From Vulcaniibacterium tengchongense (GTDB lineage: Bacteria > Pseudomonadota > Gammaproteobacteria > Xanthomonadales > Xanthomonadaceae): DNA of 64,000 bases. Both the position numbers and the translations under genes were made by a program. Where the stretch lies: contig NZ_RKQN01000001.1 of the NCBI RefSeq assembly GCF_003814555.1, forward strand, positions 1,094,566 through 1,158,565, given 5' to 3'. Below, in pieces: positions 26,891 to 34,659 of this stretch. The notes beneath the pieces were generated by a model. It had not been told where the DNA came from. It saw only the letters and a program-made list of their open reading frames with translations, and did not search any database. How positions within the stretch are numbered: the stretch's first letter is position 1; every line of letters starts with the position of its first letter.

Positions 26891-26914
26891 CGGGGCGGCC
26901 GGGCCGCCCCGCGA
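26888..26914. repeat. 13-bp perfect inverted repeat between L2 and L3
   Basis: TCGCGGGGCGGCC (26888-26900), one base, then its exact complement (26902-26914). It lies 16 bp past the stop of the leftward two-TM gene, so it could end lysogenic transcription before the phage end; no clear T-run follows. It also overlaps the edges of both putative transposase sites. Confidence 0.6.
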
Positions 26915-26932
26915 CACATGGATTGCGCGCTA
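26913..26932 (+). promoter_or_regulatory. transposase binding site L3 (predicted)
   Basis: GACACATGG followed by ATTGCGCGCT, 42 bp (four helical turns) from L2 in the same orientation. It overlaps the last codon of the leftward membrane-protein gene. Confidence 0.68.
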
Positions 26933-27334
26933 ACGAGCGCGCTGACTCAGCCACAAGCGTGTGGCACCGGCCAGAAGGACTGCCAACAGCATTGCCCCCA
27001 GCATGCTCGCAAGCATGTGCTCGGGCGAGAAGCTGCGCAGCACGTGGAAGACGCGCACCAGGTGCGGCGCGGCCGCATCCATCCGCTCCCAAGCCGGCAC
27101 CAGGTTGGCCAACCAGTACGGGACGAAGGTCGCTAGCAGGAAGAAGCCGAAAAGCCGGCCGAAGTTCAGGAACGGCTTCCCACTGCCGCCGGTCGGCATG
27201 TACACGGTGTTGCCGTTCCCGTTGATCGCGACACTACCCTGCTGCGGCGACTGCCAAACCTGCGGGCTCGCGGGCACCTGTTGGCTGTGGCGGCGGGCAA
27301 TGCTGGCGATCTCGTCTCGAAGTTCCTTATTCAT
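26930..27334 (-). CDS. two-TM protein co-transcribed with the phage repressor
   Basis: Protein of 134 aa, not recognised. The N-terminus is polar (about 1-58, with NGNGNTV), then a membrane helix (about 62-84), a loop, and a second helix (about 108-128) with a basic C-terminus. The ATG at 27334 lies inside the end of the repressor gene (8-bp overlap), so both are translated from one lysogeny transcript. Genes in this position are often superinfection-exclusion or defence factors expressed by the dormant prophage; for this one that is inference only. It ends at the left terminus of the element. Confidence 0.7.
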   Translation of the reverse strand: MNKELRDEIASIARRHSQQVPASPQVWQSPQQGSVAINGNGNTVYMPTGGSGKPFLNFGRLFGFFLLATFVPYWLANLVPAWERMDAAAPHLVRVFHVLRSFSPEHMLASMLGAMLLAVLLAGATRLWLSQRAR

Positions 27335-27770
27335 CAAATTCCCCTGATTTCACGGCTTCTCGGATTGTCTGCAGAACCACCGCGACCGCCCTTGCGGGCG
27401 AGGAAGGGGTATCAATCCAGCGGCGATAGACCGCTAACACCAGTTCCGCCCGCCCGCGCGATGTGAATGCCGGCACCCCTGGCATGGCTAGTGCCTCATC
27501 GACGGTCTCGATGGCCGCCAGCAGCGTATCGGCGTCGAGTCTCTCAGCTTGAGAGGCGTCGTTTGCGGCGTCGATCCGTTCCGGCCCCTCTCCCGTGAGC
27601 AGCCAGTGGCCGTTCCAGCCCTCGCTGGCGAGCTTCGCCAGCAATTCCGCGCCTATCTCCCGCTCTCCCCGCTCATATCGAGCGTAGGTGTTCAGGTGAA
27701 CACCCAACCAGGTTGCGAACTCCTCGCGGGAGCGCGACCCACGCACCCGAGCGAGTCTCTCCCCGATCAC
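27327..27770 (-). CDS. phage repressor with XRE-type helix-turn-helix
   Basis: Protein of 147 aa from a GTG at 27770. The N-terminal helix-turn-helix (about 3-60: REEFATWLGVHLNTYARYERGERE) ends in the HWLLTGEGP motif common to phage CI-like and Mu-like repressors. The C-terminal half is helical and probably mediates oligomerisation; no protease or Ser-Lys self-cleavage site is evident. It is divergent from ner, and the 219-bp gap between them contains dyad elements suited to be operators. It should hold the lytic genes silent. Confidence 0.85.
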   Translation of the reverse strand: MIGERLARVRGSRSREEFATWLGVHLNTYARYERGEREIGAELLAKLASEGWNGHWLLTGEGPERIDAANDASQAERLDADTLLAAIETVDEALAMPGVPAFTSRGRAELVLAVYRRWIDTPSSPARAVAVVLQTIREAVKSGEFDE

Positions 27771-27784
27771 CGGAGACCCCGCAT

Positions 27785-27914
27785 CGCTTCGTCAACTAGA
27801 AGCGTTGCGCGGAGTGTTGCGCCTCTGGTTCGCGCACCACTTTCTGTAAGCCATTGATCGGAAAACGAAAAATGGCAACCGGATGCATCAAGCCCGATCG
27901 GGTGAAGTGATGCA
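27785..27914. promoter_or_regulatory. repressor/Ner operator region (predicted)
   Basis: The divergent control region holds several dyads. TGCATCA (27884-27890) and TGATGCA (27908-27914) flank a central perfect palindrome CCCGATCGGG (27893-27902). CGCTTC (27785-27790) pairs with GAAGCG (27799-27804) near the repressor start. TTGCGC-type elements recur at 12-bp steps (27804, 27816, with a variant at 27828). Their placement between two divergent regulators makes them operator candidates; which protein binds which is unknown. Confidence 0.5.
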
Positions 27915-27925
27915 CCCGAAAGGGG

Positions 27926-27954
27926 TTGTAAACAAACCCGTTTGGGTCTATGTT
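27926..27954 (+). promoter_or_regulatory. early promoter (predicted)
   Basis: TTGTAA (27926-27931), a 17-bp spacer and TATGTT (27949-27954), a fair sigma-70 match, 36 bp before the ner start. It lies just downstream of the TGCATCA dyad, so a bound repressor could block it. Confidence 0.5.
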
Positions 27955-27989
27955 TGCGCTCCATACACACCCTTTGTTCGTGACAGCCA

Positions 27990-28340
27990 ATGCCCACAGC
28001 CGCCGCCCCAAAAAAACCAGCCCCCCAGGACTGGCATCCGTCCGACATCAAGGCGGCGCTGGACAAAGCGGGCTGGTCGTTGCGGCAGCTCGGCTTCGAG
28101 CACGGCTACACCGGCGACAGCTCGCTGAGCGAGGTCTTTCGCCGTGCGTGGCCGAAGGCCGAAGGGATCATCGCCAGCGCCATCGGCCTGCGGCCGCAGG
28201 AGATCTGGCCGAGCCGGTACGACGCCAACGGCAATCCCAACCGCCGCCGAGGCCGCGCGCCGAAGCGCCCGGCCCATGCCTCCTGCAAGGCTACCACCCG
28301 CGCTGGGGGCCGCAATCCGCAAAAGGCGGCCGGCGCATGA
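27990..28340 (+). CDS. Ner-like DNA-binding regulator
   Basis: Protein of 116 aa with the Ner/Nlp-type domain: DWHPSDIKAALDKAGWSLRQLG, then SSLSEVFRRAWPKAEGIIASAIG and LRPQEIWPSRY, at about 14-77, followed by a basic tail. Mu Ner is the lytic-phase repressor that shuts early and repressor transcription. First gene of the rightward early operon, directly opposite the repressor as in Mu. The first ATG is used; GTGACAG precedes it. Confidence 0.88.
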   Translation: MPTAAAPKKPAPQDWHPSDIKAALDKAGWSLRQLGFEHGYTGDSSLSEVFRRAWPKAEGIIASAIGLRPQEIWPSRYDANGNPNRRRGRAPKRPAHASCKATTRAGGRNPQKAAGA

Positions 28341-28522
28341 ACACGTCCTTTGTCTACCGCCTGGCCCGGGCCAACGGGTGCGATCAGCCGGAGAGTGCGC
28401 GGGCGTCCATCCCGAAAACCCCGGCAGCACGTGAGCAGGGGCATCCCCTTGTGGGCGCGGGCCGAAAGCCCGCGGGCGCCTCCCCCTGCGCGAGCGTGCA
28501 TTGCGGCGGGGAGGTCGCCTGA
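28337..28522 (+). CDS. small early protein of unknown function
   Basis: Protein of 61 aa. Its ATG overlaps the ner stop (ATGA) and its stop overlaps the next start (TGATG), which favours a translated, coupled gene. The sequence (MNTSFVYRLARANGCD, then Pro/Ala/Gly-rich) matches nothing I know. The double overlap is the only support, so it could also be spacer. Confidence 0.4.
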   Translation: MNTSFVYRLARANGCDQPESARASIPKTPAAREQGHPLVGAGRKPAGASPCASVHCGGEVA

Positions 28523-28977
28523 TGGCGCGGTCCCGTGACGTCGCCACGGGCGACCTCTTCGCTGCGATCCCGCGGCCGGTGCCGGCGCTGCCCGGCAGCA
28601 TGGACTTCCGCACCCGCGTGGCCGTCCTGGTCGGCGCAATGCTGGACGACGCCCGCGCAGCCGACCCGGAGCTCGATCGCTACGAAGTGGCCGCGCGTGT
28701 GTCGCGGCTCGTCGGGAAAGAGGTCAGCAAGCACATGCTCGACGCGTACACCGCGGAGAGCCGCGAGGCCTACAACACGCCCGCATGGCTGATGCCGGCG
28801 CTCGAGCATGCCTGCCGCAGTCACCGCTACTCGGAATGGCTGGCGGAGGTGCGCGGCGGACGCCTCGTGCTCGGCGCCGCCGCGCTCGACGCCGAGATCG
28901 GCGCCGCGCAGGAGCAGATCGAGGCCCTGCGAGAACACGTCAACAACCTGCGGATGCTGCGCCGGAGGGCACGCTGA
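28522..28977 (+). CDS. conserved early phage protein of unknown function
   Basis: Protein of 151 aa (ATG at 28522, GGGGAGG upstream). The central part is helical (FRTRVAVLVGAMLDDARAA, RYEVAARVSRLVGKEVSKHMLDAYTAESREAYNTPAWLMPALEHACRS, split by loops) and could hold a helix-turn-helix; the C-terminus is a coiled coil (about 120-150). Proteins of this look precede the transposase in several Mu-like phages, but I cannot name a function. Stop and transposase start overlap (TGATG). Confidence 0.65.
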   Translation: MARSRDVATGDLFAAIPRPVPALPGSMDFRTRVAVLVGAMLDDARAADPELDRYEVAARVSRLVGKEVSKHMLDAYTAESREAYNTPAWLMPALEHACRSHRYSEWLAEVRGGRLVLGAAALDAEIGAAQEQIEALREHVNNLRMLRRRAR

Positions 28978-31247
28978 TGGCCGACGGCGGTCGCCCGATG
29001 AAGCTGTACGACCTTCTGGAGATTGCGGAGGCGCTCGGTCGCAACAAGTCCAGCATCGTACGGCGTGCGACGCGTGAAAACTGGTCTTTTAGCGAGGAAG
29101 CAGTGCGCGGTGGCAAGCGCCGCCTGTACGCATGGGAGCTCCTGCCCGCGGATGTTCGCGACGCCCTGCAGCGAGCCGAAGCGCTACGCGCCGCGGCCGA
29201 GGCCAGTCCCGCATTCCGCGCTGGCGCCGCGGCGGCGCGCCGCCAGGTGATCGCCGAGTCGGTGGATGCAGCGGTGCGACAGCGCGCGTTCGAGCAGGGC
29301 GCGGTGGTAGCTGCCGGCATGACCGGCACGCGCCGCGCGCGCATGGAAGCCAAGCTGGAACTGCTGCAGCGTCTGGCTGCCTTCGCGGAGGCGCGCGGCA
29401 CGGGCATCACCCGTGCAATGGAGGACTTCTGCGTCGCTTACAACCGAGGTGAGCTCGCCGTCCCGCTCCAGGTGCGCCAGCATACCGGCGCCGACTTGCA
29501 CCCGGCGACGCTGCGCCGGTGGAAGCGCGACCTGAAGACCAAGGGCCCGGCCGCGCTCGCCGGCAACTACGGCAACCGCGCCGGCACCGGCAAGCTCGAC
29601 ACGAACCCCGAGCTGCGCGACTTCGTCGTCGGCCTGCTGGCCGACAAGCCGCACGCGAGCGCGAAGCACGTGTGCGACGCCCTGGATGCGCGCTTCGGCG
29701 CCGCCGGCGTCGATCTGCCCGACGAGCGAACCGTCCAGCGCTGGCTGAAGAAGTGGAAGTCGCAGAACGCTGAGGTGTTCCTCGCGCTGACGAATCCGGA
29801 CGCGTGGAAGAACCGCTACATGTCCGCCTTCGGGAGCCTCACCGAGGGCATTACCCGCGCCAACCAGCTGTGGCAGCTGGACAGCAGCCCGGCGGACCTG
29901 CAGCTGGTCGACGGCCGCCACAGCCTGATCGGTGTGATCGACTTGGCAACGCGCCGCCTGCGCCTGTGGGTCTCGAAGACCAGTACTGCCGAGTCTGTGT
30001 GCCGTCTGCTGCGCCGAACGATCTTGGATTGGGGTGTGCCGGAAGCGGTGAAGATGGACAACGGCCGCGACTACGCCAGCCAGCGCGTCGGCCAGCTGCT
30101 GACCAGCCTGCAAATCGAAGCGAAGTTCAGCGCGCCGTTCAGTCCGTGGGAGAAGGGCAACATCGAGCGCGCATTCCGCACTTTCGCGCATGGCTTGGTC
30201 GAACTGCTGCCGGGCTACTGTGGCCACAACGTGGCCGAAGCGCAGGAAATCCGCGCACGAGAAGCCTTCGCCGACCGCTTGTTCAAGAAGTCGTCGGACC
30301 TGGTGGAAGTCCGCCTCACCGCGGCCGATCTGCAGGACGTGTGCGACCGCTGGTGCAACGACTACTACGCCCACCAGCCGCATGAAGGTCTCGGGGGCGT
30401 CACGCCGTTCGAGCGCAGCGCGCAGCTGCGCGACGCTGTCCGCCGCGTCGCCGACGTGCGCGCGCTGGACCTGCTGATGGGCGCCGGCGAGCTCCGCACC
30501 GTCACAAAGCGTGGCCTGCGGATCGACAATCTGGTCTACATCGCGCCTGAGCTTGCTGGCGTCATTGGCGAGCAGGTCCTGGTGCGTCGCGACGAAGAAG
30601 GCGACCTTGGCCGCGTTGTCGTCTACCACGCCGAACGCTACTTATGCATCGCCGAATGCCCCGAGGTGCTCGGCGTCTCCCGCCGCGAAGTCGCCATCGA
30701 AGCCAAGACCCGGCAGACCCGCGCAGTGCAAGACGCGAAGGCGGAACTGCGCGCGGCGAAGCGCAAAGCTAAGACCGCGGACATCGCGTGGGACATCCTC
30801 GACCGTAGGGCCGAGCAGCATGCGGCGCTCGCCGCGCTACCGCCGCCGAACGTCGTGCACATCACCCCAGCGCTGGAAGCCGCCGCGGATGCTGCGGCCG
30901 CGCTGCAGGCCGAGCAGGCGCCGCCCGCCGCGCCGGTGCCGGCGCCGAGCACGATCGCAGACGTGGACGACGTGACCCATCTGCTGCGCCGCGAGCAAGC
31001 CCAGGACGAAACCGCCGAGCAGCGCTTCGCGTGGGCGCTCAGCGTGCTGATGAAGGCGCCGGAAGAGCGCAACGATATCGAACGGCACCGCCTCAAAGGC
31101 TACGTCAACAGCGACGAGTTCAAGGGCCGCTGGCTGGTCTTTGAGTACTTCGGCCCGGAAACCCAGGGCCTGCCGAGCGAATACGCCGCGCTGCTGCCTC
31201 ACGGCACCGAGCGCAACCGACTACTGCAAGCACAACAAGGGGATTGA
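28977..31247 (+). CDS. DDE transposase A (MuA-like)
   Basis: Protein of 756 aa. The N-terminal Mu-type DNA-binding domain lies at about 8-62 (MKLYDLLEIAEALGRNKSS). The integrase core follows, with catalytic Asp302 (WQLDSS), Asp361 (KMDNGRDY) and Glu397 (KGNIERAF), then the Mu C-terminal beta domain (about 480-620) and a tail likely to contact B. It cuts and joins the phage ends in replicative transposition. Its likely end sites are the L1-L3 and R1-R2 elements at 26754-26932 and 63865-63906. The alternative start at residue 8 (28998) would also keep the domain. Confidence 0.94.
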   Translation: MADGGRPMKLYDLLEIAEALGRNKSSIVRRATRENWSFSEEAVRGGKRRLYAWELLPADVRDALQRAEALRAAAEASPAFRAGAAAARRQVIAESVDAAVRQRAFEQGAVVAAGMTGTRRARMEAKLELLQRLAAFAEARGTGITRAMEDFCVAYNRGELAVPLQVRQHTGADLHPATLRRWKRDLKTKGPAALAGNYGNRAGTGKLDTNPELRDFVVGLLADKPHASAKHVCDALDARFGAAGVDLPDERTVQRWLKKWKSQNAEVFLALTNPDAWKNRYMSAFGSLTEGITRANQLWQLDSSPADLQLVDGRHSLIGVIDLATRRLRLWVSKTSTAESVCRLLRRTILDWGVPEAVKMDNGRDYASQRVGQLLTSLQIEAKFSAPFSPWEKGNIERAFRTFAHGLVELLPGYCGHNVAEAQEIRAREAFADRLFKKSSDLVEVRLTAADLQDVCDRWCNDYYAHQPHEGLGGVTPFERSAQLRDAVRRVADVRALDLLMGAGELRTVTKRGLRIDNLVYIAPELAGVIGEQVLVRRDEEGDLGRVVVYHAERYLCIAECPEVLGVSRREVAIEAKTRQTRAVQDAKAELRAAKRKAKTADIAWDILDRRAEQHAALAALPPPNVVHITPALEAAADAAAALQAEQAPPAAPVPAPSTIADVDDVTHLLRREQAQDETAEQRFAWALSVLMKAPEERNDIERHRLKGYVNSDEFKGRWLVFEYFGPETQGLPSEYAALLPHGTERNRLLQAQQGD

Positions 31248-31249
31248 CC

Positions 31250-31990
31250 ATGCGCTCCAAGATCGTACCCATCAGCAACGTGGCCCGCCTGGCCGAAGCC
31301 GGCGAGGCCCTGCTGAGCCGCACGCCCGGCATGCCCGGAATGGGCCTGTGCTTCGGCCCGAGCGGCCGCGGAAAGACTACCGCGGTGGCGTGGCTCGCCA
31401 CCCGGCAGAACGGCGTGTTCGTGCGCGCCCTGGCCACCAGCACGCCGACCAGCATGCTGGAAACCATCTGCCGCGAACTGAACATCGCCTCGCGCGGCCG
31501 CGTGGCGCAGACCGTCGAAGCCATCGTCGGCAAGCTCGCCGAGACCGGCAGGCCGCTGTTCGTCGACGAGGCGGACTACGTCGTGGAGCAGAAGCGCCTC
31601 GTGGACACGTTGCGCGACCTGCACGACCTGTCCAGCGTGCCCGTGATTCTCATCGGCATGGCGGGAATCGACCGGAGAATCTCGTCCAGCCCGCAGCTGT
31701 CCGGCCGTATCTCGCAATGGGTGGAGTTCGCACCGTGCTCGGAAGTCGACGCGCGCGTCCTTGCGCGCGAACTGTGCGAGGTTTCCGTCGCCGACGACCT
31801 GGTCGACATGCTCCACGCGCGCGCCGCCGGCAGCGTCCGCAACATCGTTGTGGGCCTGGGCCGCATCGAGCAGTTCGCGCGCAGCCGCAGCCTCGCATCG
31901 GTGGCTGCCGCCGATTGGCCGCGCGGGCAGGATTTCTTCTTGGGCAATGCGCCACAGGCCGTCAAGCAGCGCTTGCAGGCGGTGGGCTGA
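31250..31990 (+). CDS. transposition ATPase B (MuB-like AAA+)
   Basis: Protein of 246 aa. Walker A GPSGRGKTT (about 38-46), Walker B PLFVDEAD (about 105-112) and sensor region VILIGMAG are visible, so this is an AAA+ ATPase. MuB binds target DNA, confers target immunity and activates the transposase. This protein is shorter than MuB because it lacks the N-terminal helix-turn-helix, as in B3/D3112-type phages. Start ATG 2 bp after the A stop with AAGGGG upstream. Confidence 0.9.
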   Translation: MRSKIVPISNVARLAEAGEALLSRTPGMPGMGLCFGPSGRGKTTAVAWLATRQNGVFVRALATSTPTSMLETICRELNIASRGRVAQTVEAIVGKLAETGRPLFVDEADYVVEQKRLVDTLRDLHDLSSVPVILIGMAGIDRRISSSPQLSGRISQWVEFAPCSEVDARVLARELCEVSVADDLVDMLHARAAGSVRNIVVGLGRIEQFARSRSLASVAAADWPRGQDFFLGNAPQAVKQRLQAVG

Positions 31991-31991
31991 C

Positions 31992-32360
31992 GTGTCGCCG
32001 AAAGTGCGCAACGCCACGCGACGGCACCGCGCAGGCAAGGAGGCGCGGGGCACGTTCGTGCTAGGCAAGACGTGGAACGCGATGCGGATGCTGCGCACCT
32101 TCACGGCGGGAGACGTGGCCGCCGTTGTGGAGATCACAACCGCCGAGTCCGTATGCCGCTATGCGAGGTACCTGGTCCGGGCCGGGTACCTGCGCATCAC
32201 GCGGCATGGCCTCGGCCGGTGCCTGCCGGCCACCTACACCCTGATCCGCAACACCGGGCCCAAGGCGCCCTCGGTGCTGCGCAAGCGCTCGTCGCGCATG
32301 CCTCACCGCGTAGCGGTCGCGGTCTACGACCACAACACCGAAACGGAGTACCCCCTATGA
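31992..32360 (+). CDS. early protein, probable winged helix
   Basis: Protein of 122 aa from a GTG at 31992 (GGTGGG upstream). The core (about 25-80: TWNAMRMLRTFTAGDVAAVVE, then AESVCRYARYLVRAGYLRITR) has the helix-helix-wing pattern of a winged-helix DNA-binding domain. Basic ends. Stop overlaps the next start (ATGA). The function in the phage is unknown; a regulatory role is a guess. Confidence 0.6.
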   Translation: MSPKVRNATRRHRAGKEARGTFVLGKTWNAMRMLRTFTAGDVAAVVEITTAESVCRYARYLVRAGYLRITRHGLGRCLPATYTLIRNTGPKAPSVLRKRSSRMPHRVAVAVYDHNTETEYPL

Positions 32361-32677
32361 CCGAGCCGGATTGGCTGAACGTGCTGCGCGCAGCCTGCAA
32401 ATGCCGCACGCAGAGCGCCGTGGCGGAGAAGATCGGCTACAGCCCCGCCGTTGTCTCGCAAGTTCTGAAAGGCACCTACAAGGGCGATTTGCGCGCCGTG
32501 CAACAGAAGGTCGAGGGCGCGCTGATGGGCTTGACGGTCGAGTGTCCGGTGATCGGCGAGCTGCCGCGCAACCGCTGTTTGGAGTACCAGCGGCAGCCGT
32601 TCGCAAGCACCAATCACATGCGCGTGCAGCTCGCGCGCGCCTGCCCGACCTGCCCGAACCGGCGAGGTGCCGAGTGA
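32357..32677 (+). CDS. helix-turn-helix protein with Cys-rich tail
   Basis: Protein of 106 aa. A Cro/XRE-like helix-turn-helix is visible at about 16-45 (QSAVAEKIGYSPAVVSQVLKG). The C-terminal part carries cysteines (VECPVIGELPRNRCLEY and ACPTCPNR) that may bind zinc. Similar small HTH proteins occur in early regions of Mu-like phages. Overlaps both neighbours by 4 bp (ATGA, GTGA). Confidence 0.7.
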   Translation: MTEPDWLNVLRAACKCRTQSAVAEKIGYSPAVVSQVLKGTYKGDLRAVQQKVEGALMGLTVECPVIGELPRNRCLEYQRQPFASTNHMRVQLARACPTCPNRRGAE

Positions 32678-32913
32678 GCGACTACGAGCAGCTCAAGGCC
32701 GCCGCGCAGGCCCGCCTAGCCACGCGGTTGCAAAGCGCCGCGGCACACGCACGCGACGGGTTCGATCGCACAGCCGCCGCGATGGCGATCCTCGCCGCCG
32801 TCGACATCCCGGAGGACGCGGCGTTCGCCCGAATCGCGGCGGTGGACCGCGAGTTGCCCGCTATCCGCGCCGTCGTGCAGCTCGCCATCGACATGCACGG
32901 AGGTGGCCGCTAG
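32674..32913 (+). CDS. small helical early protein
   Basis: Protein of 79 aa from a GTG overlapping the previous stop (GTGA). Entirely alpha-helical by composition (YEQLKAAAQARLATRL, DRTAAAMAILAAVDI, LPAIRAVVQLAIDMHGG). No family recognised. It is held in frame between two coupled genes. Confidence 0.5.
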   Translation: MSDYEQLKAAAQARLATRLQSAAAHARDGFDRTAAAMAILAAVDIPEDAAFARIAAVDRELPAIRAVVQLAIDMHGGGR

Positions 32914-33287
32914 TGCAGCTGCCGCTGCTCCCAGGCGAGATCACGCCAGAGACTGTGCTGACCGCGCTGATGCGGCGGGTTGGCCCGGCCAACGGTATCA
33001 CCGCCGCCGACCTGGCTGAGTTCATCACTGGGCGCCGCAACGCCGCCGACGAGCGCCGCCTGCGTCAGGTCATCGAGCAGCTGCGCCTCGAAGGTCACGC
33101 GATCTGCGCAACGCCGGACGAGGGTTACCACCTTGCGGCAAACGCGGACGACCTCGACCGGACCTGCCGCTTCCTCGTGAAGCGGATCGAGGCCACCGCC
33201 CGGCTGGTGGCCGCGATGAAACGCGTCGCGACGCCGGACCTTTACGGGCAACTCGGGTTGCCCATTCCCCAGGAGAAGACCGAATGA
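32913..33287 (+). CDS. early protein, probable winged helix
   Basis: Protein of 124 aa from a GTG that shares its first base with the previous TAG. Residues about 14-75 (VLTALMRRVGPANGITAADLAEFI, RRLRQVIEQLRLEGHAICATPDEGYHLA, separated by a loop) give a winged-helix pattern in which the wing ends in the GYHL strand, as in DNA-binding proteins of phage early operons. Role unknown. Confidence 0.6.
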   Translation: MQLPLLPGEITPETVLTALMRRVGPANGITAADLAEFITGRRNAADERRLRQVIEQLRLEGHAICATPDEGYHLAANADDLDRTCRFLVKRIEATARLVAAMKRVATPDLYGQLGLPIPQEKTE

Positions 33288-33571
33288 AAGTCAACCCGAT
33301 CCAACCGCATGCTGTGCGCCCAGATGGCCTGCGCTCGACCGCCGCAGTGATCGAGCGGCTAGAACGTGAGGGCATCCGCGTGCTTTCCGTGTTCGACAAC
33401 GGCCGGCGCCCGGTGCTGATCGTCAACAGCAAGCCGAGCTTCGCGGACGGCGTGCGCTATCGCCGGCATCCCGTCGCCGACGGCCATGACTACGTCTGCG
33501 CTGCCCCGTACGAGGACGTGCAGGTCGAGTGGGTCGAGCACGCCGCGCGCGCCGAGGTGGCCAATGGCTGA
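33284..33571 (+). CDS. early phage protein of unknown function
   Basis: Protein of 95 aa, start coupled to the previous gene (ATGA). Probable alpha/beta fold: a helix (STAAVIERLEREG), then strands RVLSVFDNGRRPVLIVN and later DYVCAAPYEDVQVEWVE. Not recognised. Confidence 0.5.
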   Translation: MKVNPIQPHAVRPDGLRSTAAVIERLEREGIRVLSVFDNGRRPVLIVNSKPSFADGVRYRRHPVADGHDYVCAAPYEDVQVEWVEHAARAEVANG

Positions 33572-33782
33572 GCGGTACGTCGTGCTCCCGGTCGCCGCGG
33601 TGATGGGCGCCGGCTTCGCATCGTACGAGGACGCGGTCGCTGCCGCCGGCAAGAAGGTGGAGGCGGATGGCCGTCCGCACGTGGTCGTCGAGGTCATGAC
33701 CCGCGTGCAGCGCCGGCTGGTCCCGAACGTTGAGATCGTGCCCTTCGAGCAGTTCCCCGAGGAAGCGCATGCAGCCGGCTGA
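33564..33782 (+). CDS. small early phage protein of unknown function
   Basis: Protein of 72 aa; ATG lies 8 bp before the previous stop. Strand-helix-strand pattern (RYVVLPVAAVMG, SYEDAVAAAGKKVEADGRPHVVVEV). Not recognised; coupling to its neighbours is the main support. Confidence 0.5.
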   Translation: MAERYVVLPVAAVMGAGFASYEDAVAAAGKKVEADGRPHVVVEVMTRVQRRLVPNVEIVPFEQFPEEAHAAG

Positions 33783-33876
33783 CGACGAGGACGAGCTGGC
33801 GCCCGTGATCGGCGAGCGCTACCGCGACGTGCTCCGCCGCATCTGCCAGCACGCCGCGGAGCCCGACGAGGAGTGA
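33769..33876 (+). CDS. very small acidic early protein
   Basis: Protein of 35 aa (MQPADDEDELAPVIGERY...). It overlaps the previous gene by 14 bp and is followed by GAGGAG that serves the next ATG. The acidic head followed by an amphipathic helix looks like a real peptide, but length makes this uncertain. Confidence 0.35.
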   Translation: MQPADDEDELAPVIGERYRDVLRRICQHAAEPDEE

Positions 33877-33881
33877 CGCGC

Positions 33882-34136
33882 ATGCGCAAACGCCGGTCTC
33901 GCTGTGACCGTCTCCGCGCCATGCGCTTCGCGCTGTGGGCGCAGCACCAGCCGTCGGCGAGCCTCACGCCACAGCTGATCAGCGCAGTGCTGGACGTAAG
34001 CCTGACGCAGGCACGCGAGTGGCGCACCGAGTTGTTCAAAGCCCTCAGCCCGATGGACGCGGAGGGCCTTCCACCCAGCCCGCGGCCGGCGGCAAACGGC
34101 CCGACAACCAGCAGCAGGACCCCAACCCATGAGTAG
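33882..34136 (+). CDS. small basic early protein
   Basis: Protein of 84 aa. The ATG at 33882 has GAGGAG eight bases upstream; a GTG at 33873 is an alternative. Basic N-terminus (MRKRRSRCDRLRAMRF) and a helical middle (SLTPQLISAVLDVSLTQAREW) that could be a helix-turn-helix; Pro-rich tail. Not recognised. Confidence 0.5.
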   Translation: MRKRRSRCDRLRAMRFALWAQHQPSASLTPQLISAVLDVSLTQAREWRTELFKALSPMDAEGLPPSPRPAANGPTTSSRTPTHE

Positions 34137-34659
34137 CAAAAAGACCCGCATCAAGACCGAAGCCGCCGTCGTCACGCTCCGCGACCAACACGAGGTGGAC
34201 GCGGCCCTCGCCGAGATCGGCGCCGCACAGCGTGCGCGCCAGTCCATCGAAACCGAAATGAACGCCAAGCTCGCGGAGATCAAAGAACATTACGAAGCGC
34301 TAGCAGCCCCGCATGCTGCGGTCATTGCCCAGCTCGGCGAGGGCGTCCGTATATGGTGCGAGGCCCGGCGCGCGGAGCTGACCAAGGACGGTCGGACTAA
34401 AACTGCCAAGTTCGGTGCTGGCGAGGTCAGCTGGCGCATGCGGCCGCCCAGCGTAAACGTCCGCAGCGAGGGCATCGTCATCGAGACCCTCAAGAAGCTG
34501 GGGCTGGAGCGATTCATCCGCACCAAGGAGTCGGTCAACAAGGAGGCCATCCTAGCGGAGCCGTCTGCCGTCGAAGGGATCAAAGGACTATCGGTGGTAA
34601 CTGGGAAGGAGGACTTCGTCATTAAGCCCTTCGCCACCGAGATCGAGGAGGTGCGCTGA
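34129..34659 (+). CDS. gam: Gam, host-nuclease inhibitor protein
   Basis: Protein of 176 aa matching the Mu Gam family: a long N-terminal coiled coil (about 15-85: DQHEVDAALAEIGAAQRARQ...) and a C-terminal domain with the GAGEVSWRMRPPSV strand and KEDFVIKP end. Mu Gam is a Ku-like dimer that binds DNA ends and shields them from host exonucleases. Normal length. Overlaps the previous gene by 8 bp. Confidence 0.92.
   Translation: MSSKKTRIKTEAAVVTLRDQHEVDAALAEIGAAQRARQSIETEMNAKLAEIKEHYEALAAPHAAVIAQLGEGVRIWCEARRAELTKDGRTKTAKFGAGEVSWRMRPPSVNVRSEGIVIETLKKLGLERFIRTKESVNKEAILAEPSAVEGIKGLSVVTGKEDFVIKPFATEIEEVR

Noticed and set aside
26746-26919. The DUF488 frame extended into the prophage as a longer gene (start 26919)
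   Set aside because: The added residues are encoded by the phage end and lack the DUF488 N-terminus, which is at the other side of the element.
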